NCBI GenBank assembly: GCA_963783945.1 | Contig: CAWAPS010000024.1 | Coordinates: 1 to 64,000, forward strand | From: CAWAPS01 sp963783945 | Lineage (GTDB): Bacteria; Actinomycetota; Acidimicrobiia; Acidimicrobiales; Palsa-688 | DNA length: 64,000 nt | Direction: 5' to 3' | Part shown: in pieces, positions 45,169 through 53,772 of the stretch | How positions within the stretch are numbered: position 1 is the stretch's first letter | Layout: each line of letters starts with the position of its first letter | Translations under genes and position numbers: made by a program | The notes under the pieces: generated by a model | What the model saw: the letters and a program-made list of their open reading frames with translations, nothing else | What the model was told of the DNA's origin: nothing | Databases searched by the model: none

Positions 45169-46140
45169 TCACCGCTCAGGTCGGGCCAGGGTCAACATGA
45201 AGTCTCCGGCCGGGTCCTGCCAGGTGGCCTCCACCCCCAATCCGGCGCCTCCCAGCTCCGAGGGAAGCCGCTCGGGGTCGAACTTGGAGGAGATCTCCGT
45301 CAGGATCTCCTCTCCCGCGTCGAAATGGACGCTCAAGGCCAACTCCTGGATCTGCACGGTCTGATCCCGCCTGGAAACCAGCCGCATCTCGATCCAGCTC
45401 TGTTCGGCGTTCCAGATGGCGCGGTGATCGAACGATTCGGGGTCGAACGTGGCCCCCAGGTCCCGGTCGAGAACGTTCAGCACATTGCGGTTGAACGCAG
45501 CCGTCACTCCTTCCGCGTCGTCGTAAGCGGCAATGAGCCGGGCGGGCGGTTTGATCAGATCGGTACCGAGCAGCAAGCGATCGTCGGGCCCCATGGCGGC
45601 CCGGAAGTCCGATAGGAGCCGGCGGCGTTCCCGCGGATTGAAATTGCCGATCGTGCTGCCAAGAAAGGCCCAGAGCTGACGGCCGGAGCGGCCCACCTTG
45701 CCGATCTCGGCCCGGAAATCTCCGACCACCGCGTGCACATCCACGCCGTAACGGGCGCTCAGGCCGGCAGCGGCATCGCGGAGGACCTCCTCGCTGATGT
45801 CGAGCAGGGCGATGGTCCGGAGGCGACCGGACCCGGCCATGCTGTCGAGAAGGAGCAGGGTCTTCTCCGACGTACCCGAGCCGATCTCGACCAGGGTGTC
45901 TGCCTGCGCCAGTCGGGTCATGTCACCGGCGTGGGCCCGCAGGATGCTGCTCTCCGCCCGGGTGAGGTAATACTCGGGAAGGCGGGTTATCCGATCGAAC
46001 AGCTTGCTGCCCGCTTCGTCGTAGAACCACACGGGGGGCAGTGACTTGGGCGAGGAGATCAGGCCGCGAACAACGTCCTCGCGCATGGCCTCGTGCCGGG
46101 CGGCAGGCGTCACCAGGACGTCAAAGGTCAGATGGGGCAT
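45169..46140 (-). CDS. egtD: L-histidine N-alpha-methyltransferase
   Basis: This is EgtD, which trimethylates histidine to hercynine with SAM, the first step of ergothioneine synthesis. It has 323 residues, normal for EgtD. Clear blocks are SLPPVWFYDEAGSKLFDRIT, RLPEYYLTRAE, the SAM site LVEIGSGTSEKTLLLLDSM, and AFLGSTIGNFNPRERRRLL. It follows egtB by 18 bases on the same strand, forming an egtB-egtD operon. No egtA, egtC or egtE is adjacent. Confidence 0.95.
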   Translation of the reverse strand: MPHLTFDVLVTPAARHEAMREDVVRGLISSPKSLPPVWFYDEAGSKLFDRITRLPEYYLTRAESSILRAHAGDMTRLAQADTLVEIGSGTSEKTLLLLDSMAGSGRLRTIALLDISEEVLRDAAAGLSARYGVDVHAVVGDFRAEIGKVGRSGRQLWAFLGSTIGNFNPRERRRLLSDFRAAMGPDDRLLLGTDLIKPPARLIAAYDDAEGVTAAFNRNVLNVLDRDLGATFDPESFDHRAIWNAEQSWIEMRLVSRRDQTVQIQELALSVHFDAGEEILTEISSKFDPERLPSELGGAGLGVEATWQDPAGDFMLTLARPER

Positions 46141-46158
46141 TTGATGGCTCCTGGGTGG

Positions 46159-47442
46159 CTACAGGTCTCGGGCCAGCCTGACCCCGGTGAAGGGCCAGCG
46201 CGCCGAGGGCGGGAAGAAGTTGCGATATGTAGCGCGCGTGTGACCGGCGGGCGTCACACATGAGCCGCCCCGCAGGACGTGCTGGTTCACCATGAACTTG
46301 CCGTTGTACTCCCCCACCGCTCCGGCGGCCGGGCGAAACCCGGGGTACGGCAGGTACGCCGATGCGGTCCATACCCACACGTCACCGAAAAACGAGCCCG
46401 CCTCCTGGCCCCGGGGGTGGGGGTCCTGCGGATCGAGAAAGCGGCCTTCGACGGCGCGTCCTGCGGTCACCGCCTCCCACTCGAATTCCGTCGGCAGCCG
46501 GGCCCCGGACCAGCTGGCAAAGGCATCGGCCTCGTAGTAGCTCACGTGGCAGACCGGCTCAGCCGCGTCAACCGGACGCCGGCCGCCAAGGGTGAAAACA
46601 GTCCAAGGGGCCCCATCGGAATCCCGCTGCCAGTACATGGGACCAGACCAGCAGCTGTCCTGCACCGTCGCCCAGCCGTCCGAAAGCCACAACTCGGGCC
46701 GCTGATAGCCCCCGTCCTCGATGAACTCCACCCACTCGCCGCAGGTAACCACCCGGTCGGCCATGGCGAACGGGCGCAGGAGGACGTCGTGCACCGGGCC
46801 CTCGTTGTCGTACGCAAAATCGCTCGAGCCGTGCCCGACGCCGACTTTGCCCCCGGAATGCTCAACCCAGCCGGCGGCGGGCCGTCCCGCTGGCACCGGT
46901 CGAGCCGGCCCCGAGGTGTAGACGGGTTCGAGCGGGTTGGCCGCCAGCACGTGCTTGATGTCCATGAGCAGCAGCTCCTGGTGCTGCTGCTCGTGGTTGA
47001 GTCCCAGCTCCATGAGGAAAGCCGCCCGGCCATCGAGTGGCTGGTCCAGCAGCCGTTCCATGTGCTCGTCGACATACCGGCGGTAGCGCCCGATCTCTTC
47101 GGCGCCCGGCCGCGAGATGTGCCCTCGGTTCGGGCGGGGGCAGCGGGGGCCCACCGCCTCGTAGTACGAGTTGAACAGATAGGCGTACTCAGGGTGGTAC
47201 GCCTGGTATCCGGGCAGGTAGGCCTCCAGCAGGAACGTCTCGAAGAACCAGCTCACGTGAGCCCGGTGCCACTTGGTGGGGCTGACATCGGGCATCGTCT
47301 GTACCGTCTGGTCCTCCGGGGACAGCGGGGCGGCGAGCTGCTCGGTCAAGCCTCGTACTCCCAGGTATCGGTCAGTCAGGGAGCGGCCGCCGGGGTCAGG
47401 CGGGCTGCCAGGGACCCCTGGTTCGAACGCGACGGTAGTCAT
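46159..47442 (-). CDS. egtB: Hercynine oxygenase, sulfoxide-forming
   Basis: EgtB is an Fe(II) enzyme joining hercynine to a thiol donor with O2. It has 427 residues. The N-terminal DinB-like domain carries the iron His ligands in TKWHRAHVSWFFETF and LGLNHEQQHQELLLMD. The C-terminal FGE-sulfatase-type domain shows YYEADAFASWSGARLPTEFE, WEAVTAG and HVLRGGSCVTP, ending ARWPFTGVRLARDL. It lies upstream of egtD in the same operon. Whether it uses gamma-glutamylcysteine or cysteine cannot be judged here. Confidence 0.95.
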   Translation of the reverse strand: MTTVAFEPGVPGSPPDPGGRSLTDRYLGVRGLTEQLAAPLSPEDQTVQTMPDVSPTKWHRAHVSWFFETFLLEAYLPGYQAYHPEYAYLFNSYYEAVGPRCPRPNRGHISRPGAEEIGRYRRYVDEHMERLLDQPLDGRAAFLMELGLNHEQQHQELLLMDIKHVLAANPLEPVYTSGPARPVPAGRPAAGWVEHSGGKVGVGHGSSDFAYDNEGPVHDVLLRPFAMADRVVTCGEWVEFIEDGGYQRPELWLSDGWATVQDSCWSGPMYWQRDSDGAPWTVFTLGGRRPVDAAEPVCHVSYYEADAFASWSGARLPTEFEWEAVTAGRAVEGRFLDPQDPHPRGQEAGSFFGDVWVWTASAYLPYPGFRPAAGAVGEYNGKFMVNQHVLRGGSCVTPAGHTRATYRNFFPPSARWPFTGVRLARDL

Positions 47443-47572
47443 GGGCGACCCTTTCGGGGGGGGATCTGAGGGGGTGCTCTCTACCTCGGTCGGTCAGGCT
47501 ACAGGCCGAGAGCTTTTAACCGGACCGCGCCCTCATCTGGCTCCCCGACCCCCCTGGTGCCGGGATGACCGG

Positions 47573-47852
47573 ATGGATCGAGCAGGCGTGAGCCCGATCG
47601 CCCCGGTATCAGACCGCTACAAATGGATCGCCCTGTCGAACACCAGCCTCGGCATGTTCATGGCCCTGCTTGACAGCACGATCGTGATCATCTCCCTCCC
47701 GGCCATCTTCCGGGGAATCGACCTCTGCGGGGGCGACGTGGCTGATCCTGGGCCGCCTGGTGCAGGCGGTCGGTGGGGCCATGCTGATGGCCGCCGGCAT
47801 GGCACTGATCGCCGCCATCATCTCGGTTTTCCGGGGCGCCCAGTACTACTAG
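47573..47852 (+). pseudogene. MFS (DHA2-type) transporter relic with deletions
   Basis: The first frame encodes KWIALSNTSLGMFMALLDST then IVIISLPAIFRGIDL, the TM1 region of a DHA2 drug transporter. From about 47730 a second frame gives WLILGRLVQAVGGAMLMA (TM4 region), directly joined to MALIAAIISVFRGAQYY, a typical MFS C-terminus. At least two large internal deletions and a frame change are needed. It is clearly non-functional. Confidence 0.75.
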
Positions 47853-47910
47853 GAGAGCCAGGCCCGGCAGGACGCTTGAAGTCCGCCCGCCCGACGAGTT
47901 ACATCGAGGC

Positions 47911-48654
47911 ATGAGCGAAGACCTCAGTGCCCGCACCGTACACATCGCCGGCCACCACGGCGACGACCTCGAGGCCTACCTGGCCCGCCCGGACGGCGAT
48001 GACCGGCGGGGCGGGGTGGTGGTCATCCACCACATGCCAGGCTACGACCGGGGAACGAAGGAGATCGCCCGCCGATTCGCCACCCTCGGCTACGACGCGA
48101 TCTGCCCGAACCTGTATTGGCGGGAGGCGCCGGGAGCGGCGCCCGACGATGCCGCCGCCACCGCCCGGGCCGGCGGAGGAGTCCCCGATGAGCGCCTCGT
48201 CGGAGATGTGGCCGGGGCCGCGGCCTACCTGCGGGCCCTCCCGACAGCCAACGGCAAGGTGGGCGTGATCGGTTATTGCTCCGGGGGACGCCAGAGCGTG
48301 CTCGCCGCCTGCAATCTGGACCTCGACGCCGCGGTCGATTGCTACGGGGCGTTTGTGACCGGTACACCGCCGGAGGGCTTCCCGCTGCAGGTGACCAACC
48401 TGGTGGATCAGCTGCCCGGGCTTCGACCACCGCTGCTCGGGCTGTTCGGTCTCGAGGACAAATTCCCCGGCCCGGAGCAGGTCGCAGAGCTGGAACTCAT
48501 ACTGGCGGACAACTCCAAGGATTACGAGTTCCACAGCTACGAGGGCGCGGGGCACGGATTCTTCTCGAACGACCGGCCGTCGTACTCGGTGAGCGCGGCC
48601 AACGACGGGTGGGAGAAGATCGCGGTCTTCTACGGCAAGCATCTGGCGGGCTGA
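47911..48654 (+). CDS. Dienelactone hydrolase-family protein
   Basis: This is a 247-residue alpha/beta hydrolase. The nucleophile Cys is in VGVIGYCSGGRQS, Asp in FGLEDKFPGPEQ and His in EGAGHGFFSNDRPSY, the dienelactone hydrolase triad. HHMPGYDRGTKEIARRFATL is the typical N-terminal segment. Family members open lactones of chlorocatechol pathways, but many act elsewhere. It is followed two bases later by a DUF6295-like gene, so the two are co-transcribed. Confidence 0.9.
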   Translation: MSEDLSARTVHIAGHHGDDLEAYLARPDGDDRRGGVVVIHHMPGYDRGTKEIARRFATLGYDAICPNLYWREAPGAAPDDAAATARAGGGVPDERLVGDVAGAAAYLRALPTANGKVGVIGYCSGGRQSVLAACNLDLDAAVDCYGAFVTGTPPEGFPLQVTNLVDQLPGLRPPLLGLFGLEDKFPGPEQVAELELILADNSKDYEFHSYEGAGHGFFSNDRPSYSVSAANDGWEKIAVFYGKHLAG

Positions 48655-48656
48655 CC

Positions 48657-48920
48657 GTGTGCACCTACGCCACCGTGAAGGAATCGGTCGAGGGGAGCGC
48701 CAAGGGTCCGAACGGAGCCTGGTTCCGTGTCTCCGACGCGACTGTCTACTTCGACCACCCGGTCCACGCCATGGCCGAGCACACGGTGAACATCGACCTG
48801 GCCGATCCGAGCCGTGGGCCCTCGGCCCGGGTGGGCATGGAGCTCACCGTGGAGTCGGCCCGCCGGCTGGCGGCGGCGATTCACCGGGCCATCGCCTCGG
48901 CTCCTGACGCCCTCACCTGA
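48657..48920 (+). CDS. DUF6295-like protein
   Basis: This is an 87-residue protein from GTG 48657: V-C-T-Y start, GSAKGPNGAWFRVSDATVYF, then DHPVHAMAEHTVNIDLAD and GPSARVGMELTVESARRLAA. The pattern CTY, GWF-like strand, YFDHPVHAxxEHTxNIDF is that of DUF6295. The two His/Asp-rich strands could bind a metal, which is speculation. It starts two bases after the dienelactone hydrolase stop. Confidence 0.7.
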   Translation: MCTYATVKESVEGSAKGPNGAWFRVSDATVYFDHPVHAMAEHTVNIDLADPSRGPSARVGMELTVESARRLAAAIHRAIASAPDALT

Positions 48921-48950
48921 GCAGAGACACGCCACGGAGGGCGGCGATGG

Positions 48951-49907
48951 TCAGACCGGCGCGGCGGCCGCCTCCCGCCGAGGACCGGTGGACACCCAGC
49001 AGCCGAAGAGAATCAGGGCGAAACCCACGCCGGTCGCCACGGTGAATTGCTCTCCGAGTAGGGCCACGCCGAGAATTACGGCCACCGCCGGGTTCACGTA
49101 GGTGATGACAGTCGCTCGGGTGGGCCCCATCTCCTTGATCAGCTCGAAGAACGCCACAAATGCCAGCGCGGTGCACACCAGCCCGAGGGCCACGACCGAG
49201 GCGATGGCCGATCCAGGAGGAATCCGCCCCGGGCGGGTCAGGATCGCCGGGGCGAGATAGGCGACAGCCACCAGCGTCAGCGAGACGGCCGACAACGCCA
49301 GACTCGACTGGTCGGCGAAGTAGCGGGCGGCGACGAGCGGCCCGATGGCGTAGCACACGGCCACCACGCCCACCTGGGCGACCGACCCAAGATCACCGGG
49401 GCTGACATCTAGACCGAGCAGGACCGCCACGCCGACCAGCCCAACGACCAGACCGCCGATGCCTCGGCGGTCCATGCGGTCGGCATGACCGGTCAGGGCG
49501 ACCAGGACCACGCTAATGAGTGGCACCCCGGCCACCAGCAATCCCGACAGTGAGCTCGGCAGACGCCGCTCGGCGTTCGACAGGAGATACCAGGGAACCG
49601 CGATCTCTACGACCGTGTAGGCGAGCAGCGGCTTCCACGCGGTGGCGATAAGGCCCCGCATGCGCCCCTCCCGTATGGCGAAGGGCAGCAATACGATGGC
49701 CGCGATGGCGGTCCGCCCCTCGACGATCATCGCCGGGCTCAGGTGACGGACCCCGATCTTGATGAAGTAGTACGGCAAACCCCACACGACCGACATCAGG
49801 GCGAACAGTGCGGCGCCGCGGCGGGTGACCAGGTATCCCGGTCGGTGCTGCGGCGCCGCGGTCTGGTCGCGATCGGCGTGGCGTTCGGTCTGGTCGGGTG
49901 TGGTCAA
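48951..49907 (-). CDS. EamA/DMT-family exporter
   Basis: This is a 318-residue membrane protein with ten helices in two EamA halves: FALMSVVWGLPYYFIKIGV opens the first, and GSAIASVVALGLVCTALAFV with ITYVNPAVAVILGVALLGEQ closes the second. The start at 49907 is TTG; an internal start cannot be excluded. DMT exporters move amino acids or metabolites. It is convergent with the DUF6295 gene and downstream of the PadR gene on the same strand. Confidence 0.85.
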   Translation of the reverse strand: MTTPDQTERHADRDQTAAPQHRPGYLVTRRGAALFALMSVVWGLPYYFIKIGVRHLSPAMIVEGRTAIAAIVLLPFAIREGRMRGLIATAWKPLLAYTVVEIAVPWYLLSNAERRLPSSLSGLLVAGVPLISVVLVALTGHADRMDRRGIGGLVVGLVGVAVLLGLDVSPGDLGSVAQVGVVAVCYAIGPLVAARYFADQSSLALSAVSLTLVAVAYLAPAILTRPGRIPPGSAIASVVALGLVCTALAFVAFFELIKEMGPTRATVITYVNPAVAVILGVALLGEQFTVATGVGFALILFGCWVSTGPRREAAAAPV

Positions 49908-50001
49908 ACAAGCACGTCCGTGGTCGGTCCGAGCCGGGGCCCGGACCAGACTATGGACGAGCGAGCGCCATCACCCGCCGTTTATGGAACTCAGAGTTGC
50001 G

Positions 50002-50571
50002 TCAGGAGTCGGCCAGCAGGTGGTACAGCTTCTGGCGGGCCTCCTTGAGGATGGCAGAAGCCTGGTCTATGAGCTGCTCGTCGCCCGCCACCTGGACCTG
50101 CTTGGTGGCGAGGAATAGCTGAGCCATGGCGCTGCGCAAGGCCCGGTGGCCGGTCAGGCTCTCGTCACCCTCCCAGGGAAAGCTCCGGCCGTCGGCCGGC
50201 GCCGCTTCAGCCTCGGTCCGACCCTCCTCGGTGAGCGCGTAGACCCGCTTGCCGGCATCGTCGTGAGAGCTCAGCAGTCCCTGCTCCTCGAGCATCTGGA
50301 GGGTGGGGTACACGGACCCGGCGCTCGGACGCCACAGGCCTCCTGAGCGCTCCTCCAGCCGCCGGATGATCTCGTACCCGTGGGCCGGTCCGTCGAGCAG
50401 CGCTTGCAGCAAGGCGGCCCGGATGTCACCGCGGCGGGCCCGGCGGGGACCCCGCGGGCCGCCCCACCTCGGACCACCCCTCATGGCGCCGAACTCGGCG
50501 CCCTCGTTCCAGCGGCCGCGGCCGCCATGGCCCCGGTCCCGCCGTCCTTTGAAATCGTTAAAGTTTGTCAT
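50002..50571 (-). CDS. PadR-family transcriptional regulator
   Basis: The protein is 189 residues from ATG 50571. A Gly/Arg-rich N-terminal tail of 45 residues (RRDRGHGGRGRWNEG) precedes the winged HTH (DIRAALLQALLDGPAHGYEI; SAGSVYPTLQMLEEQGLLSS). The C-terminal part is a helical dimerisation arm. A nested palindrome starts three bases upstream of the ATG (50574-50607), so autoregulation is likely. The targets may include the neighbouring DMT exporter or lipoprotein gene, which is inference. Confidence 0.9.
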   Translation of the reverse strand: MTNFNDFKGRRDRGHGGRGRWNEGAEFGAMRGGPRWGGPRGPRRARRGDIRAALLQALLDGPAHGYEIIRRLEERSGGLWRPSAGSVYPTLQMLEEQGLLSSHDDAGKRVYALTEEGRTEAEAAPADGRSFPWEGDESLTGHRALRSAMAQLFLATKQVQVAGDEQLIDQASAILKEARQKLYHLLADS

Positions 50572-50573
50572 GT

Positions 50574-50607
50574 CGACACTATAACACGATATATCGCTAA
50601 CGTGTCG
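50574..50607. promoter_or_regulatory. Nested palindromic operator at the PadR start
   Basis: Outer arms CGACAC (50574-50579) and GTGTCG (50602-50607) enclose the perfect palindrome CGATATATCG (50587-50596). The AT-rich core also suits a promoter -10. It lies directly at the padR start codon. Confidence 0.65.
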
Positions 50608-50765
50608 CCGAAAATGTGACGATGGCTGGAAATCCGAGCCGGCCACGAAATTCGGGACCCGGGTCGAAAATCGTCGTATCTGGCCGCATCCCGTCCGGCT
50701 CATCTGGGCGGCTGTTGCAAAACCCGCGTGTTGCGACAGCCATCCGGACGACGAGGGAGGCACAG

Positions 50766-52205
50766 GTGGACTGGATCGACCGCCGCAGGGCTCGAGCGGC
50801 CGCTCATCTCGACTTCGCCACCCCGGGCCAGCGGGGGATGCGATGGCTCGGCCCGGCGCTGGCCGCCGCCGGCCTGGTCCTCGCCGTCAGCGCCTGCGGA
50901 GGCGGCGGCTCCGCCCCCCACGCCGGCCCCCCGAGCAGCACCCTCCCTTCGGCGAGCCCGGCGAGCCCGGCGAGCCCGGCGGTGACGCCGTCGGGCGCCC
51001 CGACCACCGCGGCCGGAAGCGGCGCCAACACTCGGGCACCGACGGTTCGGTCCCGACTGGCCGGCTGCGACCTGCCTCTCACCCACGACACCGACGACGG
51101 CTTCCACATCGCCGTGCCCAGCGGCTGGGAGCTGTCGACGATCAACGGGGAACTGGAGGTGGAACAAGATGTCAGCGCCTCGGAAGCGGTACTGGTCGTC
51201 CCGGCCGCCCAGACCAATGGGCTCACACCGGCGGGCTTCTTCGCCTCCCAGATGAGCACCCTGGAATCCCAGGCCAAGAGCGAGGGCCGCACCATAACGG
51301 TCCAGAGGAGTACGAGCGGGAGCGGGAATCCGTCCATTTCTTTCTCTGCTTCCATAAACGGACAGACCGCCGAAGGTGAGGCGTCGGTCGATGTCCTGCC
51401 CACCGGGACCCAGGGGGCCCACCCGGAGCTGGTATTCGTGGCCTACTGGGCTCCGGCCCCGTCGTTCGCAGGAACGCAAGGGATGCTCGCCTCCATCGGC
51501 CGCTGCTACGGGCCCGAGCCCGGCAACCTGTACCGGGTCTTCCAGGACCAGGCCTTCACGTACGTCATGCCGCCCGGTTGGACCGTCGACGATGAGTCAC
51601 AGAACAACATCGACCTTCATGACGGCGCCACCGCAGACGTCAGCTACGACTTCGCCGAGACCGTGCCCTCGAGTGAAGTGGACTCACCGCAGACCATGAT
51701 CAGCTACTTCCTGAACGGCGTCGGCGTCCGGGCGGTGCAGGCCCTGTGGACCAACGTCGCTCCCAGCCAGCAGGAGAGCGCCGGGACCCAGGACCTGGCC
51801 TACGAGGAGTTCACCGGGACCTTCCACGGGGCGGAGGAACACGGGCTGATATATGCCCTCATCGACACGGGCGGAGGGGTCACATCGGGGGTGGTGCGCC
51901 TGGGCCTGGCGGCCAGCGGCGAGTGGAACGCGCTGAACGGGTCGTTGATCCAGATGATGGGAGCCATCCAGCACAACTTCACCCAGGACCTGCAACAGCT
52001 GCAGCAGATCAACCAGCAGTGGCAGGACTTCAGCGGCCAGGTCGAGAACTTCGACGACGTCCTCAACTCGCAGCAGCTGGTGCAGGACCCTTCCACCGGC
52101 ACCTATTACGAAGCTCCGTACACCTCGTACCGGACCGAAGGCCCCGACGGCGCCGGTTACTACCTGGGCAACGGCCAGCGGTTGAGCCAGGTGCAGCGCC
52201 CGTAG
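50766..52205 (+). CDS. Secreted lipoprotein of unknown function
   Basis: The protein is 479 residues from GTG 50766, which has GAGGGAGG before it; ATG 50838 would give a shorter N-terminus. The signal peptide has the lipobox LVLAVSAC, followed by a Gly/Ser/Pro-rich linker with SASPASPASP. The mature part has two similar beta-rich segments, each with a PxGW motif: DDGFHIAVPSGWELS and FTYVMPPGWTVDDES, so an internal duplication is likely. The C-terminus is Gln-rich (LQQLQQINQQWQDF). The function is unknown. It is divergent from padR. Confidence 0.7.
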   Translation: MDWIDRRRARAAAHLDFATPGQRGMRWLGPALAAAGLVLAVSACGGGGSAPHAGPPSSTLPSASPASPASPAVTPSGAPTTAAGSGANTRAPTVRSRLAGCDLPLTHDTDDGFHIAVPSGWELSTINGELEVEQDVSASEAVLVVPAAQTNGLTPAGFFASQMSTLESQAKSEGRTITVQRSTSGSGNPSISFSASINGQTAEGEASVDVLPTGTQGAHPELVFVAYWAPAPSFAGTQGMLASIGRCYGPEPGNLYRVFQDQAFTYVMPPGWTVDDESQNNIDLHDGATADVSYDFAETVPSSEVDSPQTMISYFLNGVGVRAVQALWTNVAPSQQESAGTQDLAYEEFTGTFHGAEEHGLIYALIDTGGGVTSGVVRLGLAASGEWNALNGSLIQMMGAIQHNFTQDLQQLQQINQQWQDFSGQVENFDDVLNSQQLVQDPSTGTYYEAPYTSYRTEGPDGAGYYLGNGQRLSQVQRP

Positions 52206-52217
52206 GGGCCGCGGGCA

Positions 52218-52275
52218 GGGACCGGGGGGCGGGGGGACGGGGGCGGGGACCGGGGGGCGGGGGGACGGGGACGGC
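52218..52275 (+). repeat. G-rich tandem repeat
   Basis: Two near-copies of a 27-base unit (GGGACCGGGGGGCGGGGGGA and following) lie between the lipoprotein stop and the fabD start. Each has several runs of three or more G on the plus strand, which permits G-quadruplexes in the fabD leader. Confidence 0.75.
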
Positions 52276-52306
52276 CGGCGGACGGGAACCAATAGGGTCT
52301 GCAGTT

Positions 52307-53231
52307 ATGCTTGCCCTTCTTTTTCCCGGCCAAGGCTCGCAGCGGCCGCAGATGGGAGTCCCCTGGACCGACCACCCGGCCTGGGGGGTGGTAGGCAGGC
52401 TGTCCAACGCCGCCGGCCGGGATATCGGTTCGTTGCTGACCGACGCCGATGCCGACACCCTGCGCATGACCCGCAACGCCCAGCTGGCGGCGTTCGCCCT
52501 CAGCGTGGTGGTCCTACAAGCCGCCCGGTCGAGCGGACTGGAGTACGTGCCCGTCGCCGCGGTCGCCGGTCACAGCCTCGGTGAATACACCGCTCTGGTC
52601 GGGGCCGGAGCCCTCGATCCGGAGGCCGGAGCCGGGCTGGTGGCGGCGAGAGGCGAGGCCATGCAGGGCGCGGCCGACGCCTCACCCGGCACCATGGCCG
52701 CCATCCTCGGCCTCGATGCCGAACGGGTGGCCGAGGCCTGCGCCGCCGTCGAGGGGGCGTGGCCGGCGAACGACAACGCCCCGGGCCAGATAGTCGTGGC
52801 CGGCACGGCGGCCGGCGTCGAAGCGGCCGGGGAGGTGGCCAAGGGCCTCGGCGCCAAGCGGGTCATGGCCCTGGCGGTCGGCGGCGCGTTTCACTCGCCC
52901 CTCATGGCGCCAGCCCAGGAGAAGCTCGACGCCGCCCTGCAGGCCGCCCACTTTCACCAGGCCGAGGTGGACGTGATCGCCAACGTTGACGCGTCCCCGC
53001 ACCGCCACGGGTGGCCGGATCTTCTCTCGAGACAGCTGGTCTCGAGAGTGCGTTGGCGCGAAGGGCTACTCGGCCCTGCAGCGGCTCGGCGTGACCCATT
53101 TCCTCGAGCTCGGTCCCGGGGCCGAGCTGTCGGGGATGGTCAAACGAACCGTCGACGGCTCGCAGCGAGCCAACGTGGCGGGGCCCGAGGACCTCGACAA
53201 CCTGCCGGGATTCCTCGAAGCGGTTCGCTGA
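52307..53231 (+). CDS. fabD: Malonyl-CoA:ACP transacylase, one apparent frameshift
   Basis: FabD loads malonate onto acyl carrier protein. LLFPGQGSQRPQMG is the N-terminal motif, the nucleophile is VAGHSLGEYTALVG, and the partner His is GGAFHSPLM. At about 53057 the frame changes: VSRVRWREG must continue as YSALQRLGVTHFLELGPG, then GMVKRTVDG, to the TGA at 53229-53231. One extra base explains it. The gene is normally essential, so a sequence error is the best explanation unless another fabD exists. The reconstructed length is about 308 residues, normal. Confidence 0.88.
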
Positions 53232-53262
53232 GCCCACCCGACCAGGGCGTACGTCAGGTGGC

Positions 53263-53772
53263 TCAGATGATCAGGAGGTCCTTCCATTCCGGGAGCCGTT
53301 CGCGCACCTGATCGGGGGTGAGGCGCAGGGTCTCGGGCCGGATGGCGTCGACGATCAACCGCTGGGCCCAGTAATCCTCGGCCACGCCCCGGAACATAGG
53401 CTTGCGCCAGGCCACCAGATCCTCGGGGGCGCCGCCGAGGAATCCCCACAGCCCGTAGGCCCACTCCATGTCGTAGATGACCGGAGCCCGGCCGAACGAG
53501 GCAGCCCGGCGGGCGCCGCAAGCGAAGCCGCCGGCAATCGCGTCCTCCGCGTGCTCCTCTTCGGTCAAAGTCAGCCGCCCCTCGAGCCGGCGGGCCAGCT
53601 TCAGGCCGTATCCGGCGTCGGTACCGGGGGAGCCGAATCGGGGGCCGACCGGCGACTCGAGGTTCGTCTGGTCGGCCGGCCGGTCGAGGTACCAGCCGGG
53701 CGGCGCAGGAAGCAGAGCGGAGGGACGAACCCGGTCCGTCGCTTGGAGGGGGACGTGGTCGGGCTGGCTCAC
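53263..53772 (-). CDS. Unknown protein coupled to citramalate synthase
   Basis: The protein is 169 residues. Its ATG (53772) overlaps the stop of cimA (ATGA, 53769-53772), so it is co-translated with the isoleucine-pathway operon. Distinct segments are PPGWYLDRPADQTNLESPVG, YGLKLARRLEGRLTLTEEEH, ERLPEWKDLLII and the aromatic run YDMEWAYGLWGFLGG. It is a soluble, probably helical protein. I do not recognise the family. The tight coupling suggests a linked but unknown role or simple co-expression. Confidence 0.65.
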   Translation of the reverse strand: MSQPDHVPLQATDRVRPSALLPAPPGWYLDRPADQTNLESPVGPRFGSPGTDAGYGLKLARRLEGRLTLTEEEHAEDAIAGGFACGARRAASFGRAPVIYDMEWAYGLWGFLGGAPEDLVAWRKPMFRGVAEDYWAQRLIVDAIRPETLRLTPDQVRERLPEWKDLLII

